This document shows, piece by piece, positions 35,530 to 47,481 of a stretch of DNA of 64,000 nt; position 1 is the first letter of the stretch; each line of letters opens with the position of its first letter. The notes under the pieces were generated by a model. The model was given only the letters and a program-made list of their open reading frames with translations. It ran no database searches and was not told where the DNA came from. Position numbers and translations under genes: made by a program. The DNA is from Pteria penguin (taxonomy: Eukaryota; Mollusca; Bivalvia; Pterioida; Pteriidae), in NCBI GenBank assembly GCA_035048485.1, contig CM068584.1, positions 61,789,458 through 61,853,457 on the forward strand, written 5' to 3'.

Positions 35530-36950
35530 TTCAGTCAGACGTCTTCGCCGGCAGTTCCTATGTAGAACCAGATACAACAAAATAAATTATATCTATTTTA
35601 GCAATATCGTAAAGACGTTACCAGGAGTGTCTGCACTGACAGGAAATTCAGGTTTGTTCTGTAACAGATATGCAGTCTGCAAGTCGTAAACGAAGTTCAT
35701 CCCGGAAAGATTGTCTTTAGTTTTACATTACCCCTGCCTAGTAACGTGGAGCCATAATACATTTAATAAAATATTGTTCCATATTCATTTATGCATGCAT
35801 TGTTAAACGATTCATTGTTATTTTTGTATTTATAAATCTATTTAATATTATGAGAGCCAAGTTCTCATATAAGGAATTCTGTCACAGCTGCAAAGGAAAC
35901 TATAAAATCGTTAATTTTAAAAAAAAAATTGTCATTCATTATATTATTCGAGAAATTCACTTTGTACAAAGTATGTGTCTGTATCTGTCATATATATTGT
36001 GATATTGTATAACAATATCAACTAGTGGATGTACAATATAGTTATAATATATGATACGTTGCTTTCGTGTATTCTGTCAGGAGAAAAATGGTAAATATCG
36101 ATCATCTGCGAAAATCCATCAAACGTTTGTGCCATTTTCTCCATCGACATTTATTGTAAAAATACGTCGGAAAGATAAATAGACTTAAGATTTATTTATG
36201 ATATTTGGTACGTTTCCTGCGTTTCAAACTTAATATGTGCAATCATTTGAAACCTCGTGCCATTTGGTATCAATCATTGCAAGCATATTCAAATATCTTT
36301 ATAATGGTGGACACACAAACACATTATTCTGTAATTTATTCCCATACACTGTAAAGATATGTATTTTAATTGTTACAAACCAAGGTATGATTCTGTTTCT
36401 GATATAAATGTTACAGTACAGAGAAGAATGTTTAGGTTTCATCAAATACGTATAGGAGTATTGAAGGAATTTTATTTTCTACATAGATTGTTGCATTGGA
36501 TATATAGTTCGAAGAAACTTATACAGGGGAAACAACAAACAAATTAACAAATACAAATGTCCTTCTGCTTCTTATAGTTGATGACAATATTCCATACTTA
36601 CATGTATTATTTCTCATAAAAGTATATTTCGTTCTATGAAATATACATAGGATATAAAGCATATATGTCATAGAGGCTAGTTTACCGTTTAGCAATAGTG
36701 TCTCAGTTTGTTATGTACGATCTCTTCACAGTACGAGAGAAAGTGAAATTCACTACTCCCATCTGCACCTCTTAATCCGTCATCATTCTTTACATCCTTG
36801 CTCCAATAGTTTGTTTTATAACGCTTCCTGCATTATTTTTATATATTAATTATATTGTTTTTATGTAATTCAAATGCTTATTCAATAAAATAAATATGGC
36901 ATCAATTCCTCATATGCGACCTTGCATTCTTGACACTTCAGTAGCTGACA
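35530..36950. other. AT-rich stretch, no gene recognised
   Basis: No motif-bearing frame. A short piece near 36430 ('gaatgtttaggtttcatcaa') resembles the 5' flanks of genes 2 and 3. Confidence 0.4.
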
Positions 36951-36954
36951 AATG

Positions 36955-38152
36955 CCAGGGCTGACTGATATGTTGTGAGCCTCGTATTGAAGGGTTACAC
37001 AGGGATATTCTTTTTAAGTCCTATCATTCTATGACTATATAATGCCGTGTACCCAAGGACTGCTCTCATTTGGTCAGTTTATATAAAGGATAGCACTATA
37101 AATTAAATGCGACAAGTGGCATTTGCACAATGGACAAAATATGTGAAATAGCAATGATCCAATATTAGCATAAAAAGGTTTAACACCTAACGATATTTAT
37201 AACGATATGCTAACAAAACAAGGCATGCCCATTTATATGCTACAGTGAAGAGATTGCTGGCGGAATTTAATGGCTACAGACAGAGCCTTGAGGGTGACCC
37301 CGGTCCTAGAAGGCATGTTACTGTTCCTAGGAATGGTCTATATAGTCCATGATATTGTTTTGACTGACAGACGAGTTACAAAAATATATAGATAGCCAGT
37401 ATAGTTGGAATTTCACAGGAAAGGGTACATATCATTCTGACACAGTACATGTATCTTGCAATGAGAAGCTTTCGACCAGTTGGGTACCAAGGCTTTTGAC
37501 AGTTGATCAGAAGCACACCAGGCGCACATTATTGCGTGCTATTCTTAACTGTTTTTGAGAAAGATCCTGCCAACCTTCTTCAGAGACTTGTCACTATGGA
37601 TTTTTACCCCAGAGGCAAAACAACAATCGAAACAATGGATGCAACCTGGCTAACCCCCGCCAAAGACTGTTCCATTGGCTGGGAATGCCATGGCCTCGGT
37701 TCTCTGGAATGTAAATGGTATTCTGAGGAAACAATATCCACAAAAACAATCAATGGCACAAAATAATGACGCAGTTTAACTTAAACTTAAGCTTACTAAA
37801 GGTTTGTTCTTCAATCAGGACAATGCTCCTGCTAACAAGTCAGTCATTGCCATTGTTGCCATTCACGACTGATTGAGCACCCACCTTACTCAACTGACAC
37901 CGCTCCATCTGACTTTCATCTACTTCCAAAACTGAAAACAGCTATTTCCGGCACCCACTATCAGTCGATGATGACGTCATACATGCAGTGATTACGTTCT
38001 GAACAGCCAAGAAATAGAGTTCTTTAAAAGTGGAGTTGAGGCCCTTAAACACTGCTGGCAAAAGGGTGTTGATACTGAAGGGGATTATTTTAAAAAATAA
38101 TGCTACATATCCTACAAAATTCAAAACCCTTTAATATATCAATCAGCCCTCG
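36955..38152 (+). pseudogene. mariner transposon fossil with both terminal repeats
   Basis: The left end 'ccagggctgactgatatgtt' and the reverse complement of the right end 'cgagggctgattgatatatt' are inverted repeats. The right end abuts TA (38153) and the left a TG that was probably TA. Inside, shifting plus-strand frames give transposase pieces in order: ISQERVHIIL, STPGAHY region, FEKDPANLLQRLVTMD, an NQDNAPANKS block with the second catalytic Asp, then FFKSGVEALKHCWQKGVDTE and GDYFKK. Many frameshifts and stops. Non-functional. Confidence 0.75.
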
Positions 38153-38284
38153 TATTATAAACAAAAACATTAGCATACATCAAACTGGGCTGCTTTGCCG
38201 TTCATCAAGATGTGGGCTATGTGTGAGATCTGACGTCACACTGGAATAGTTAAGTGAAGAATCTCACTGAGCGTTCAGATAACG

Positions 38285-38490
38285 CGGCAGCTAGCAAAGG
38301 TTATAGACCTTATTTGAAATAGATATTACTATGATCGAGTAAAACGTTCATTTATTGGATTATAGTTTGCAGGTTTGCATTCATTTGTCTCCAGAGGCTT
38401 GTGCATCCCGACACCGGCTGGCATCGTTGATTTTCCAACTTTGGACTATCTCCCGGTACACCTGACCCTTGAACATGGGTAGCTCAATAT
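38285..38490 (+). repeat. dispersed repeat R-C
   Basis: 'cggcagctagcaaaggttat', 'tatgatcgagtaaaacgttc' and 'catcccgacaccggctggca' parallel the copy at 24040-24310. Confidence 0.6.
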
Positions 38491-40544
38491 CTTTTTCCCC
38501 ACCTTACTTCCCCCCTAGTCGTACACCAATCTAATACGTTTCACCATGTGCTGTATAAAATGACAGAGTATTATGGAATATTCATCTTTAAAAATCAAAA
38601 TATATCCCGTCTTCACTATACCCTTAATCTCGGCCAAGACAAAATTTTACAAAAATAGTGCGTGATGTTTCTTTACTACAGTAATTGTTGCATTAACAAT
38701 TTATTTGGATAGTGGCGTAGATTAGTATGTAAAAGTGGAAATATTATTATTAGTTTTGCAACAAAGAGTTGGAAATTCCCTACTTTTTTGGAGGATTCCT
38801 TTATACACGACATACACATTTGTATAAACATATCTATATAGATACACTGATTCGAAGGAACATCGGATGATCTAATATTTTAACGGTGTTTGTCATATCT
38901 AGCGTAACTGATTATGGAGTAAAACAGCTTCTGATTTACACAATTTTATCGGCGAATCCTCCATCAGACTGGATTTGCCGATACCAAATAATAATTATGA
39001 CTCACTTCTTTATCGGCCATATTTGTAAATATAACTATAAAGGGATGCATACACATTGCTCATTTTCCAACTTCAATAACTACAATAACTACTCTTCGTA
39101 ATTAGGGACATTGGAGTTACCTTTCTTTTCCGTGTAAGCGGGGAACAAAACATTAGATTAATTTAAACTGTTAACTACAAATCCTTAAGGTTAAACATAT
39201 AACATATAGTATTTAATATCATATGTCTTACTACGCCCTTGCCATTCAATTATGTTCAACCCCCAAATCTGTGCCTTTTTACACCCACAGAAAGATAGAA
39301 ACAATATCTTTGGTTTGATTTATTTGGTCGAGCGAAGAGGTTAATAATACATATTAAAAAATAAAAGTACGTGACATAATTTGGCGTACCATTTCGACAA
39401 TTGATATTGTCTTCAGTAATGCTCAATGATTAAACTGTGGAAAACCAAAATACAAATATATGAGGATGAGAGATTTTTACCAGAATTTTATATAGAATAA
39501 AATTACAAGGACTGCAAGTTCTTGTGTTATGATTTATGGGTTACGGTACAACGATTGAAATAAGGTGATCTCTTGTAAAGATGAAGAGGCTTGACAAACT
39601 TCACATCGTAGAGACTATGACATTCATTGATATTATTGGTGGCTCGAGGAAGGAGGGGCATTAATTCACACTTCATTCAACAGACAACTACAGCTGAAGT
39701 ATACACGGAAATATTACTAGACCTTTTATTTGCTTTTCATGTGACTTACCTGTATCTTATATTAATTATAGTTTATCGCTCAGATTTAGGTGTACAGTAC
39801 AGTACAAAACTTTTGATGGTGTCATATGAAAGGGTGTGGCTTGTAGTTGTGCATGTGGGTTTCAAAGTTTGGGTCACCTCACAATAATTTAATCACATTA
39901 CACAACAAAATTTTTAATTATTTCATTAGGTTTCCAGTACTGACGAGGATTCATTCATTCATAACATGAATGTCTGGTTCATTGAATTTTGTAGGACCTT
40001 GAAGGTTTCTCTAGTATCAAAGTTGGAAAACGTAGTTCTTCTTTCATACATCCATTACCACAACATGCACCCGTTAGCGGTGACTTATTTTTGTATTGTT
40101 ATATTATGATATAAATCTATATCCATATGTAAATATTCCACAAAAAAGTTATTTGCAATCTTAGCTCTATCTCACCTTTTCCAATTTAATATATTTCCAT
40201 TTTAATATATATTATGTATATTATTTGCAAATATACTGCGATGGACAGTTGTTCGTTGTAGTACTTACCTCTCATTAACCCCTTACCTCCTTCTTTGCAA
40301 CGGCTTCTCCCGGCTGGGCATTGAACCAACAATCCTCATTCTCCTCTTGCTAACAGATTAAATTAAGACTAGAATTTTCGAAATTCGGCCTGAATGACTT
40401 GATCTTCTTTGTGATAAAGGAAGACGCATAAAATAGTTTATATCAATACGCTGTCTTCGAAAATTTTTAAATCTATGCACTGTACTGTAATATTCAAATG
40501 TTTGAAATTGATATAGAAGGATGTATCTGGTAGAAGATAATTCC
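38491..40544. other. AT-rich stretch left of the BEL element, no gene recognised
   Basis: A reversed fragment of the tandem unit lies near 39100 ('ggagttacctttctttt'). A tRNA-like remnant may lie at 40260-40360 on the minus strand (B-box-like GGTTCAATGCC). Nothing else. Confidence 0.4.
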
Positions 40545-40549
40545 TTGGT

Positions 40550-41479
40550 TGTTCTGTCACCAATAAAAAATTGTAAAGCCAGGCTGAAGTCCAATAATTT
40601 ATTCCGACAGGCAGCTAACCATTTTACAGGTACATAAGCATGTGTGGGAGAATACAAAGCTTATCACTGTATCGTGTACACTGTACAGGCATGAAGTGTG
40701 TGTGTCCGTGCGTGTGGTAAAAGGCTGTAAGAAACATAAAGCATCATAAGTAAATGTTATCTGACATTAATAGTACTAAATAAATTACAACAGAATTATG
40801 GCATTATTAGTGTTCCATATGGCCATACTATATTTATAACACTATAATAACAATGTACTTGTGCAGACACATGAAAATCAACATGAATAATACAAAGTAC
40901 ATGTATGAATAGAAGTATACCCTTATAATATATATGAGAAATAATATGATGAAAATAATAATCTCAGTGAGTATGCACCTACATATACGTAAACAGACCT
41001 TGACCTGACCGAAGGACCTTGACCTGGTTGACAGGCTGACAGAACAATATACTAGATGACTTATGTTACATAAATGATGGGAATACTAGTAACAATTACG
41101 TAATGTAGATCACAAAATACTCTTATTACATGAATATATCCTTACCAAGGAATAAATCATCATAATGCATAAATGTCAATGTACTCAAAATATATAAAAC
41201 ACATCAAGGTAGAATATTTGCACACATAAAAATATTAAGACAGGCATATTTCCATACTAACATGACTAAAGAAAGTTATACTCACTTGGTATAACTTATA
41301 CAAATAATATGGAATAAACAAATGTAAACTTACACTGTGGGTTTTCATAGATATGATGGGTTTCAAAAATACAACATGGAAGAATTCACTTGTCGTCTGA
41401 TACACAAAAACAGGAAAGATAACTCTTCTTATTAATAAAGACAACTCGTATAAAAACATTTCGTACATAATACATCACA
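40550..41479 (-). repeat. 3' LTR of the BEL/Pao element
   Basis: 930 bases, same length as and, read by eye, identical to 47482-48411. Minus-strand AATAAA at 40603-40598 is a plausible poly(A) signal about 48 bases from the outer end. Confidence 0.96.
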
Positions 41480-41488
41480 CTCCCCGTC
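41480..41488 (-). promoter_or_regulatory. polypurine tract (plus-strand primer site)
   Basis: The minus strand reads GACGGGGAG directly against the TGTGATG start of the 3' LTR, the expected place and composition of the primer for second-strand synthesis. Confidence 0.75.
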
Positions 41489-41607
41489 TAATATCAAATG
41501 ATATTACAATTATGAATAAAAAGGTAAATACATTTTAAAGTCTCTATGAATTTTCAAAGCAAAATACAAACATAGTGATTATGAATTGACCAATAAAGTT
41601 CACATGG

Positions 41608-43362
41608 CTATTTGTCAAGACTTTTGTCCAAAAGCAACACTAAGTCTGTAATAGGACGCGTGTATGTGGTCGGTTTACCATCTCTTATAACGCGCACTTC
41701 AACCTTACGCACAAGTTGATCTGAACTCGGAAATGATTTTGTGATTAAGCCTATTGGCCATTGATTACGGGGTATGCTTTTGTCCTTAAGAAGAACAATA
41801 TCACCGTCTTGAATGTTTTGACGTGTATCATTCCACTTTCTTCTCATCTGAAGTATGGGAAGATACTCACTTTTCCAACGTTTCCAAAAAATATTTGATA
41901 GATGTTGGACTCGTTTCCACTGGCTGCGCAACAAATCTTTCGGATCACAATCTTGGGAAGCGAAATCTAGTGATGGAGAACTATGTGATTTCTGAGTAAT
42001 TAAAAGGGAAGGTGTAAGTATAAATGGAGCGGATGGATCAGTAGATACAGGAATCAATGGTCTCGAGTTAATAATGGCACTGGCTTCTGCGAGGAAGGTA
42101 ATAAGAACTTCATGAGTAAGACGCTGTGGTACATTCTGAAGAAACATTGAATCAAGGATGCGTCTGGTCATACCTATCATCCTCTCCCATGCTCCTCCCA
42201 TATGAGAGGAGTGAGGAGGGTTGAAAATCCAAACAATTCCGTTGCTTTGGACGAAATCCTTAACCGGTCCATTTTGAACATTAATGGTGTCCACGCGGAG
42301 CAGGTCGGCTGCACCTATAAAATTTGTTCCACGGTCAGACCTTATCGTGTGAACTGGACCTCGAATGGCTATAAACCTTCTAAGCGCATTTATAAATGAG
42401 GATGAGGACATTTCCTCAACTACCTCTATGTGCACAGCACGCGTAGCCATGCAGGAAAACATAGCAGCCCACCGTTTACTATTAGCGACTCCTCCTCTAG
42501 TGCGACGCGCCTGTATCTGCCAGGGTCCAAACATGTCTACCCCTACAGAAGAAAAGGGAGGTTGACCATAAGCAATACGATCAGCAGGTAAGTCTGACAT
42601 TTTCTGGCACTCTAGATGACCACGAAGTTTCCTGCAGGTGAAACACTGAAAAATGACGGATGTCACTAGACGTTTTGACCCAGTGATCCAATAACCACAT
42701 GACCGGACTTTTCCTTCAGTGTAATGGCGACCTTGGTGTGCAACTAGTACATGACATTGGAGAACAATAAGTTTGGCGATATGATGATTGCCAGGAATAA
42801 GTATTGGGTTCTTGCAAGTTGAGTCAAAATCTGACTTACGAAGACGGCCACCGACATGAACCAAATTGTCACATCCAATAAAGGGGTCTAGAGAAATAAT
42901 ATTACTTCCTTTCGGTAATGACCTGGATGATAACAGTAGCGCATATTCCTCTGCATAAGATTCCTGTTGGACGCACTGTAAGACGAAATTTTCCGCAGAT
43001 TTGTAAGACTCTACATCTTTAGTTACAACATATTCTGGATTCCTGTTCTTCCGAGATGCTAGGAAACGGCGCAATAAGGCTATAGCTTCAACAAGCTTTT
43101 TCCATGTGGAGAATCTTTGGAAACGTTCGGTTCCAAGAGAAGGTTTTCTTGTTTCAGGGATATTAGTTTTCATACAAGAAATTTTCACTTCATTATCCTC
43201 TGACGGATTTATAAGCGGAAAATCCTTACCGTCTGTGACATCTGTTACTACTAATTTAACAGCAGGGCCCTTCAACCAGGGATTGTTCTGAAGTTCTGAA
43301 GCCTTGACACATCTAGTGCCATGATCTGCAGGATTTAGGTTGGATGCAATATAGTTCCACTG
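41608..43362 (-). CDS. pol: BEL/Pao integrase part of Pol
   Basis: Open from the frameshift at 43363 to the stop at 41608. The first Met is at 43275, giving 555 residues, but the reading must in practice continue from the upstream frame. Counting from that Met: a zinc-binding site with His 175 and 180, Cys 211 and 214; the catalytic core with Asp 247 (SVGVDMFG), Asp 314 (RSDRGTNF) and Glu 364 (GAWERM); then the C-terminal WKRVQHLSNIFWKRW..DGDIVLLKD domain usual in this superfamily. It inserts the element's DNA copy into the genome. All catalytic residues are present. Without frameshifting or correction of the lesion it would not be made as part of Pol. Confidence 0.93.
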   Translation of the reverse strand, partial: QWNYIASNLNPADHGTRCVKASELQNNPWLKGPAVKLVVTDVTDGKDFPLINPSEDNEVKISCMKTNIPETRKPSLGTERFQRFSTWKKLVEAIALLRRFLASRKNRNPEYVVTKDVESYKSAENFVLQCVQQESYAEEYALLLSSRSLPKGSNIISLDPFIGCDNLVHVGGRLRKSDFDSTCKNPILIPGNHHIAKLIVLQCHVLVAHQGRHYTEGKVRSCGYWITGSKRLVTSVIFQCFTCRKLRGHLECQKMSDLPADRIAYGQPPFSSVGVDMFGPWQIQARRTRGGVANSKRWAAMFSCMATRAVHIEVVEEMSSSSFINALRRFIAIRGPVHTIRSDRGTNFIGAADLLRVDTINVQNGPVKDFVQSNGIVWIFNPPHSSHMGGAWERMIGMTRRILDSMFLQNVPQRLTHEVLITFLAEASAIINSRPLIPVSTDPSAPFILTPSLLITQKSHSSPSLDFASQDCDPKDLLRSQWKRVQHLSNIFWKRWKSEYLPILQMRRKWNDTRQNIQDGDIVLLKDKSIPRNQWPIGLITKSFPSSDQLVRKVEVRVIRDGKPTTYTRPITDLVLLLDKSLDK

Positions 43363-46300
43363 TTTCAGGAGTACTTAAACTTCGTATGCGTGCAACTCGA
43401 TTTGAAACATACACAAAAAATCGACGCTTATCGTTACATATGTAACCAAGAACGACACGGCTATCGGTGTAATATTTCACAGAATCTAATTTAATGTTCA
43501 AATGATCGGATGCAAGTTGAGCAATATCTGTAGCCAAAACGGCAGCGCAAAGTTCAAGTCTTGGAATTGTGTGTCCTGTCACTGGTGCTACCTTGGCCTT
43601 TCCTAGAACATATCCAATCTGTATATTTCCATCTGCATAGGTAGTTTTGAGATAACACACGGCTGCAATCGCATGTTCGGACGCATCAGAGAAAATTATC
43701 AACTCCTTAATTAAAACCTTACTGAGTGAAGGGACAATCACGCGTGGAATACGAATGTCTTCAAGAGCACTTAAAGAGTCTTTCCACGATAGCCATTCAC
43801 TTTTCAGTTCGTCTGACAGAGGTTCATCCCAGTCGTTAGTCTCGGAGACAACCTTGCGTAGTATAAGTTTTCCTTGTATTATGACTGGGTATAAAAATCC
43901 AAGAGGGTCATAGATGCTGTTAACAGTAGACAAAACGCCTCTACGGGTTAAAGGTTTATCTTCTGTCTTGCGAAACACAAACACATCTAAAGCCAAGTTC
44001 CAAACAAGACCAAGACTTCTTTGCTCTGACTGGTCAAAATCGAGATCTAACATGTTGGGCGCAAGGTCTTCTTGTTTGAATGCTTCCATAACGAATTTAT
44101 CATTTGAAGCGAATTTGTGAAGTCTTAAATTTCCGTATTTCATCATAGCTTCCTGTGTTTTGCGCAACAGATTGATGGCCTCCTCACTTGAAGGACATGA
44201 GGCCAAACCATCGTCGACATAGAAATTGTTGGTGATGAAATTTTTTACATCTGTGCCATAATGTTTTTCGGCAAGCATTGCAGTTTTAAGCAATCCATAT
44301 GTTGCAATAGAAGGTGAAGGTCTGTTTCCAAAGACATGTACCCTCATTCTGTACTGAGTTAGTTCCTTTTGTAGGTCATTATCTCGATGCCACAGAAATC
44401 TCAAATAATCTCTATGGTCCTCTCTTACAAGAAAGCAGTGGAACATATGTTGTACGTCGCCCACCACTGCTACCATCTCTTTCCTGAATTGAAGCAAAAC
44501 CCCAAGCAGACTATTAGTAAGATCAGGTCCAGATAACAAAATGTCGTTGAGTGATATACCCTGTTCTTTTGCAGAAGAATCAAAGACACCGCGTATTTCA
44601 TTCGGTTTACGAGGATGGTATACACCAAACAGGGGAAGATACCATCTTTCTTGATTATCATGTAACGGCGGAGCTAATTCAGCATGATTTTTATCGAGTA
44701 GTTTCTGCATGAATGTCAGGAAGTGATCTCGTTTGACTTCATCTCTGTGTAAACTTAGGTCGAGAGATTTCGCACGTCTTAGCGCTTGATTGAAATTGTC
44801 TGGTAACTTCTTACGTGGTGTTACAAATGGTAAAGGAGCTATCCATTGATTTTCTGGTCCTAGATGCATTTCCCTGTCCATTAAGTCCATAAACTTACGA
44901 TCATCAACTGATGTACCTATTTTGTTGTCCTCTTTGGATCTTTCAAATAAATCATCAATGAGAAAATGTTCCTTGATCTGTAGTACTTGAGGGCAAGGCT
45001 CTAGAATCGATGCACGGCCAGTTGTTGATATGAATGTCTTATAGGTATTTGAGTAACGAGGTGCATGTTTACCGGATAAACACACGTCACCTATAATAGT
45101 CCAACCAAATGGAGTCTGCTGAGCAAAAGGTAAGGTAGGATCATTTGTGCAAATCCTTTGATCAATTATATGGTGAGCCTGTAAGAGATCTCTGCCTATA
45201 AGTACAAGAATTTGTCTGGACTTATCGAGAGGCATAATCTTGGAGGCAATATCATTGAGATGAGTATAATTCTTTGCAACATCAGGTGTAGGAATTTCAA
45301 TATAGTTTTCAGGTAAATTGTTACATTCAAGCACGGTAGGTAAGGTCATCCTAGTTGATCCATCGTAGGATTCCATGACTAAATTATGAGCGATTCTTCC
45401 ATACGAAGTCATTTCACCTGAGCACGAGGTCAGTAAGAATTCAACTGACGGAGATTTGATGTCAAACTGATCAAAAAGTTCTCTTTTCGCAAGTGTTCTA
45501 TTGCTTTGGTCGTCAAGCATAGCATAGGTATCTATAGATTGAGTACCATGGTGTAAGGTTACTGGCAATATTTTAGCGCACGATTTACCGCGGTTGCTTC
45601 CATCACAAATTTCTGTACATTTGGTATTAGCTCGCGGCTGTGCATTTGTGATTGCTGTGTTTTGCAACTCCCCGCCATCTTCTTTCATGGTTTGATCATT
45701 TTCATGCAACACGGTCACATGATTGCTGCTCTGACAAATCTTACACTGTATTTTTTCAGAACAATCTTTCCTTTGATGCTTAGTAGATGCACAACAACGA
45801 AAGCACAAATTTTCCTGTTTCAATAATTTAAAGCGTTCAGGTAAAGGTTTTGCTTTGAGCACACGACAATTGGCGGTAATATGTTTGACATCTTTATCAG
45901 AATGAACTATGCATTTAGAATCAGAATGTTGATGCATATTCTGTGGTTTTAAAGAACTGGTATTGGTTGCTATTTCGGTTTTCTTCGTAGTCACGTGACC
46001 TTTGTGGATGACTTTAGGTTTTTCCTGATTGTTGTTGTTGTCATAGATAAAGCTCGGGTCGTTGCGTATCAAGCTCATTTCGTGTATAAAATTCACAAAT
46101 TCTTGAAATGGCGGAAAGGTAACGTCATGATCTGATTTATATTTAAAAGCTCGGGTAGTCCATTTTTCCTGCAGGAAATATGGCAACTTACTAACGATAG
46201 GACGTATGCCAACGGAAGAATCCAAGTATGCGAATAATGGTTGATACTTCGGTTCCTCTTTAAGAAACTGCATTTCACTAAGAATGTCACAGAGTTCATA

Positions 46301-47470
46301 TAATTTCGCATAATCCTTGTTGTTCAACTTTGGGAAAGACGCAATTCTGTTTTTCATTGAAGCTTCTACCAATTCAGCAGCACCATAACGTTCATCTAGA
46401 CGCTTCCATAATCTTTTCAAGCCTTCGGACATATCTCTCAAATTTGATGATCTTATACTAAGCGCATGTCTTTTTGATTCTGTTCCTAAATATTTTATGA
46501 GCAAATCCATTTGTTCGGAATCCTGGACTTTGATTTCCTGTATTACTGCATTAAAACTGTATTTCCATGCACAGTATGATTCTGGACGGTCATCAAATGT
46601 AGTAAGGCGCGAGAATAAAAGATCCTTACGTAGCATGAATTGCGTAACTTCAGAAATAGCTGAATTTTGTGTATTTACTTGTACTGGTATAGACTGTGTG
46701 GAACATGGAGCAATTTGACGGTTTTGAGGTTCCAAAGGTGAACAATTAACGCTAGGTTCCTTTATAGAGGATTGATCTTCAACATAAGAAGCAGTTCTTT
46801 GTGCTGTAGGTTGTATAGGAAGGTCTCTTAAAGACATGTTTGTAATACCGGTTGATTCCTCCTCCAGAACTTTTAACTCAACCTCAGCAGCGGCTACCTT
46901 CTTTTGGACTGTCAATGTATCAAGCTTAGCTTGAAGTTCGGCTTGTTGTTTACGGATTTCTACTTCCTTCAGTGCATAGGCCGCTTCAGCCTTAGTAGCC
47001 TCAGTTTTAGCACGCATCATTGATAATCGACTAGATCGAGAGCGACTAGATCGTGAGCTACATGATGATGATCGTACAGTTTCTGTGTCTCCCCGATCGC
47101 AAGATCGCAATGATTTAAACAGAGAGTCTATTTTCATACGTCTAACATTCATAACAGGTAAGTATCCTTCAAGATCTTGATGACTCACTGCTGTACGTTG
47201 AGATGAAAGAAAGTTGATGAATGTTTCAGACTTTTCGCAAAAGGCGGCATAAAGACGTGACAATGTGTCTTCTGTATCTTTATTTTTAGGTAACTTATCA
47301 AGGGTGGAAGTGAATTCCTCTATATCTTTCCATGATGACTCTACGTTGTCATGATAACTATCATAATTTTGTGCATACAGTTCTTTACCTCTTTCTGACA
47401 AGGGACGAATTCGTGACGATGTTGACGGGTCGACGCCAAGTGGTTCCATCACATCCTCTGAATCAATCAT
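43313..47470 (-). CDS. gag-pol: BEL/Pao Gag-protease-RT-RNase H polyprotein
   Basis: 1385 codons from ATG at 47470. Residues 1-210: helical, Glu/Lys-rich coiled-coil-like Gag start. 290-470: capsid-like region. 556-589: two zinc knuckles (CFRC..H..C and CKIC..H..H). About 645-800: retropepsin-type aspartic protease with the block AMLDDQSN. About 900-1130: reverse transcriptase with the first Asp in VVGDVQHMF and the active site FYVDDG at about 1084-1087. About 1260-1368: RNase H-like region (FSDAS, PRLELCAA, YYTDSRVV). The last 16 residues are out of frame after the extra base at 43363. The start lies only 11 bases inside the 5' LTR. It copies the element RNA to DNA inside capsid-like particles. 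Confidence 0.95.
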   Translation of the reverse strand: MIDSEDVMEPLGVDPSTSSRIRPLSERGKELYAQNYDSYHDNVESSWKDIEEFTSTLDKLPKNKDTEDTLSRLYAAFCEKSETFINFLSSQRTAVSHQDLEGYLPVMNVRRMKIDSLFKSLRSCDRGDTETVRSSSCSSRSSRSRSSRLSMMRAKTEATKAEAAYALKEVEIRKQQAELQAKLDTLTVQKKVAAAEVELKVLEEESTGITNMSLRDLPIQPTAQRTASYVEDQSSIKEPSVNCSPLEPQNRQIAPCSTQSIPVQVNTQNSAISEVTQFMLRKDLLFSRLTTFDDRPESYCAWKYSFNAVIQEIKVQDSEQMDLLIKYLGTESKRHALSIRSSNLRDMSEGLKRLWKRLDERYGAAELVEASMKNRIASFPKLNNKDYAKLYELCDILSEMQFLKEEPKYQPLFAYLDSSVGIRPIVSKLPYFLQEKWTTRAFKYKSDHDVTFPPFQEFVNFIHEMSLIRNDPSFIYDNNNNQEKPKVIHKGHVTTKKTEIATNTSSLKPQNMHQHSDSKCIVHSDKDVKHITANCRVLKAKPLPERFKLLKQENLCFRCCASTKHQRKDCSEKIQCKICQSSNHVTVLHENDQTMKEDGGELQNTAITNAQPRANTKCTEICDGSNRGKSCAKILPVTLHHGTQSIDTYAMLDDQSNRTLAKRELFDQFDIKSPSVEFLLTSCSGEMTSYGRIAHNLVMESYDGSTRMTLPTVLECNNLPENYIEIPTPDVAKNYTHLNDIASKIMPLDKSRQILVLIGRDLLQAHHIIDQRICTNDPTLPFAQQTPFGWTIIGDVCLSGKHAPRYSNTYKTFISTTGRASILEPCPQVLQIKEHFLIDDLFERSKEDNKIGTSVDDRKFMDLMDREMHLGPENQWIAPLPFVTPRKKLPDNFNQALRRAKSLDLSLHRDEVKRDHFLTFMQKLLDKNHAELAPPLHDNQERWYLPLFGVYHPRKPNEIRGVFDSSAKEQGISLNDILLSGPDLTNSLLGVLLQFRKEMVAVVGDVQHMFHCFLVREDHRDYLRFLWHRDNDLQKELTQYRMRVHVFGNRPSPSIATYGLLKTAMLAEKHYGTDVKNFITNNFYVDDGLASCPSSEEAINLLRKTQEAMMKYGNLRLHKFASNDKFVMEAFKQEDLAPNMLDLDFDQSEQRSLGLVWNLALDVFVFRKTEDKPLTRRGVLSTVNSIYDPLGFLYPVIIQGKLILRKVVSETNDWDEPLSDELKSEWLSWKDSLSALEDIRIPRVIVPSLSKVLIKELIIFSDASEHAIAAVCYLKTTYADGNIQIGYVLGKAKVAPVTGHTIPRLELCAAVLATDIAQLASDHLNIKLDSVKYYTDSRVVLGYICNDKRRFFVYVSNRVARIRSLSTPETVELYCIQPKSCRSWH
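43363..43365 (-). other. single-base frameshift between RNase H and integrase
   Basis: A three-base A run (minus strand) has one base more than the continuous pol frame needs. Downstream codons in the other frame continue the expected Pol sequence without a gap. BEL/Pao elements normally have one long ORF, so this is a mutation or a sequencing error rather than a known recoding site. Confidence 0.85.
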
Positions 47471-47481
47471 AGTCCTTTTAC
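47471..47481 (-). other. leader between 5' LTR and gag start, no standard primer site
   Basis: Only 11 bases (minus: GTAAAAGGACT has 11 with the G). No TGG-initiated tRNA primer-binding site fits. A TGGTGACAGAACA begins 13 bases inside the LTR end instead and runs into this leader. Confidence 0.6.

Noticed and set aside
41235..41468. 77-residue frame present identically in both LTRs
   Set aside because: It is identical only because the LTRs are identical; no protein is expected from an LTR and no motif is present.
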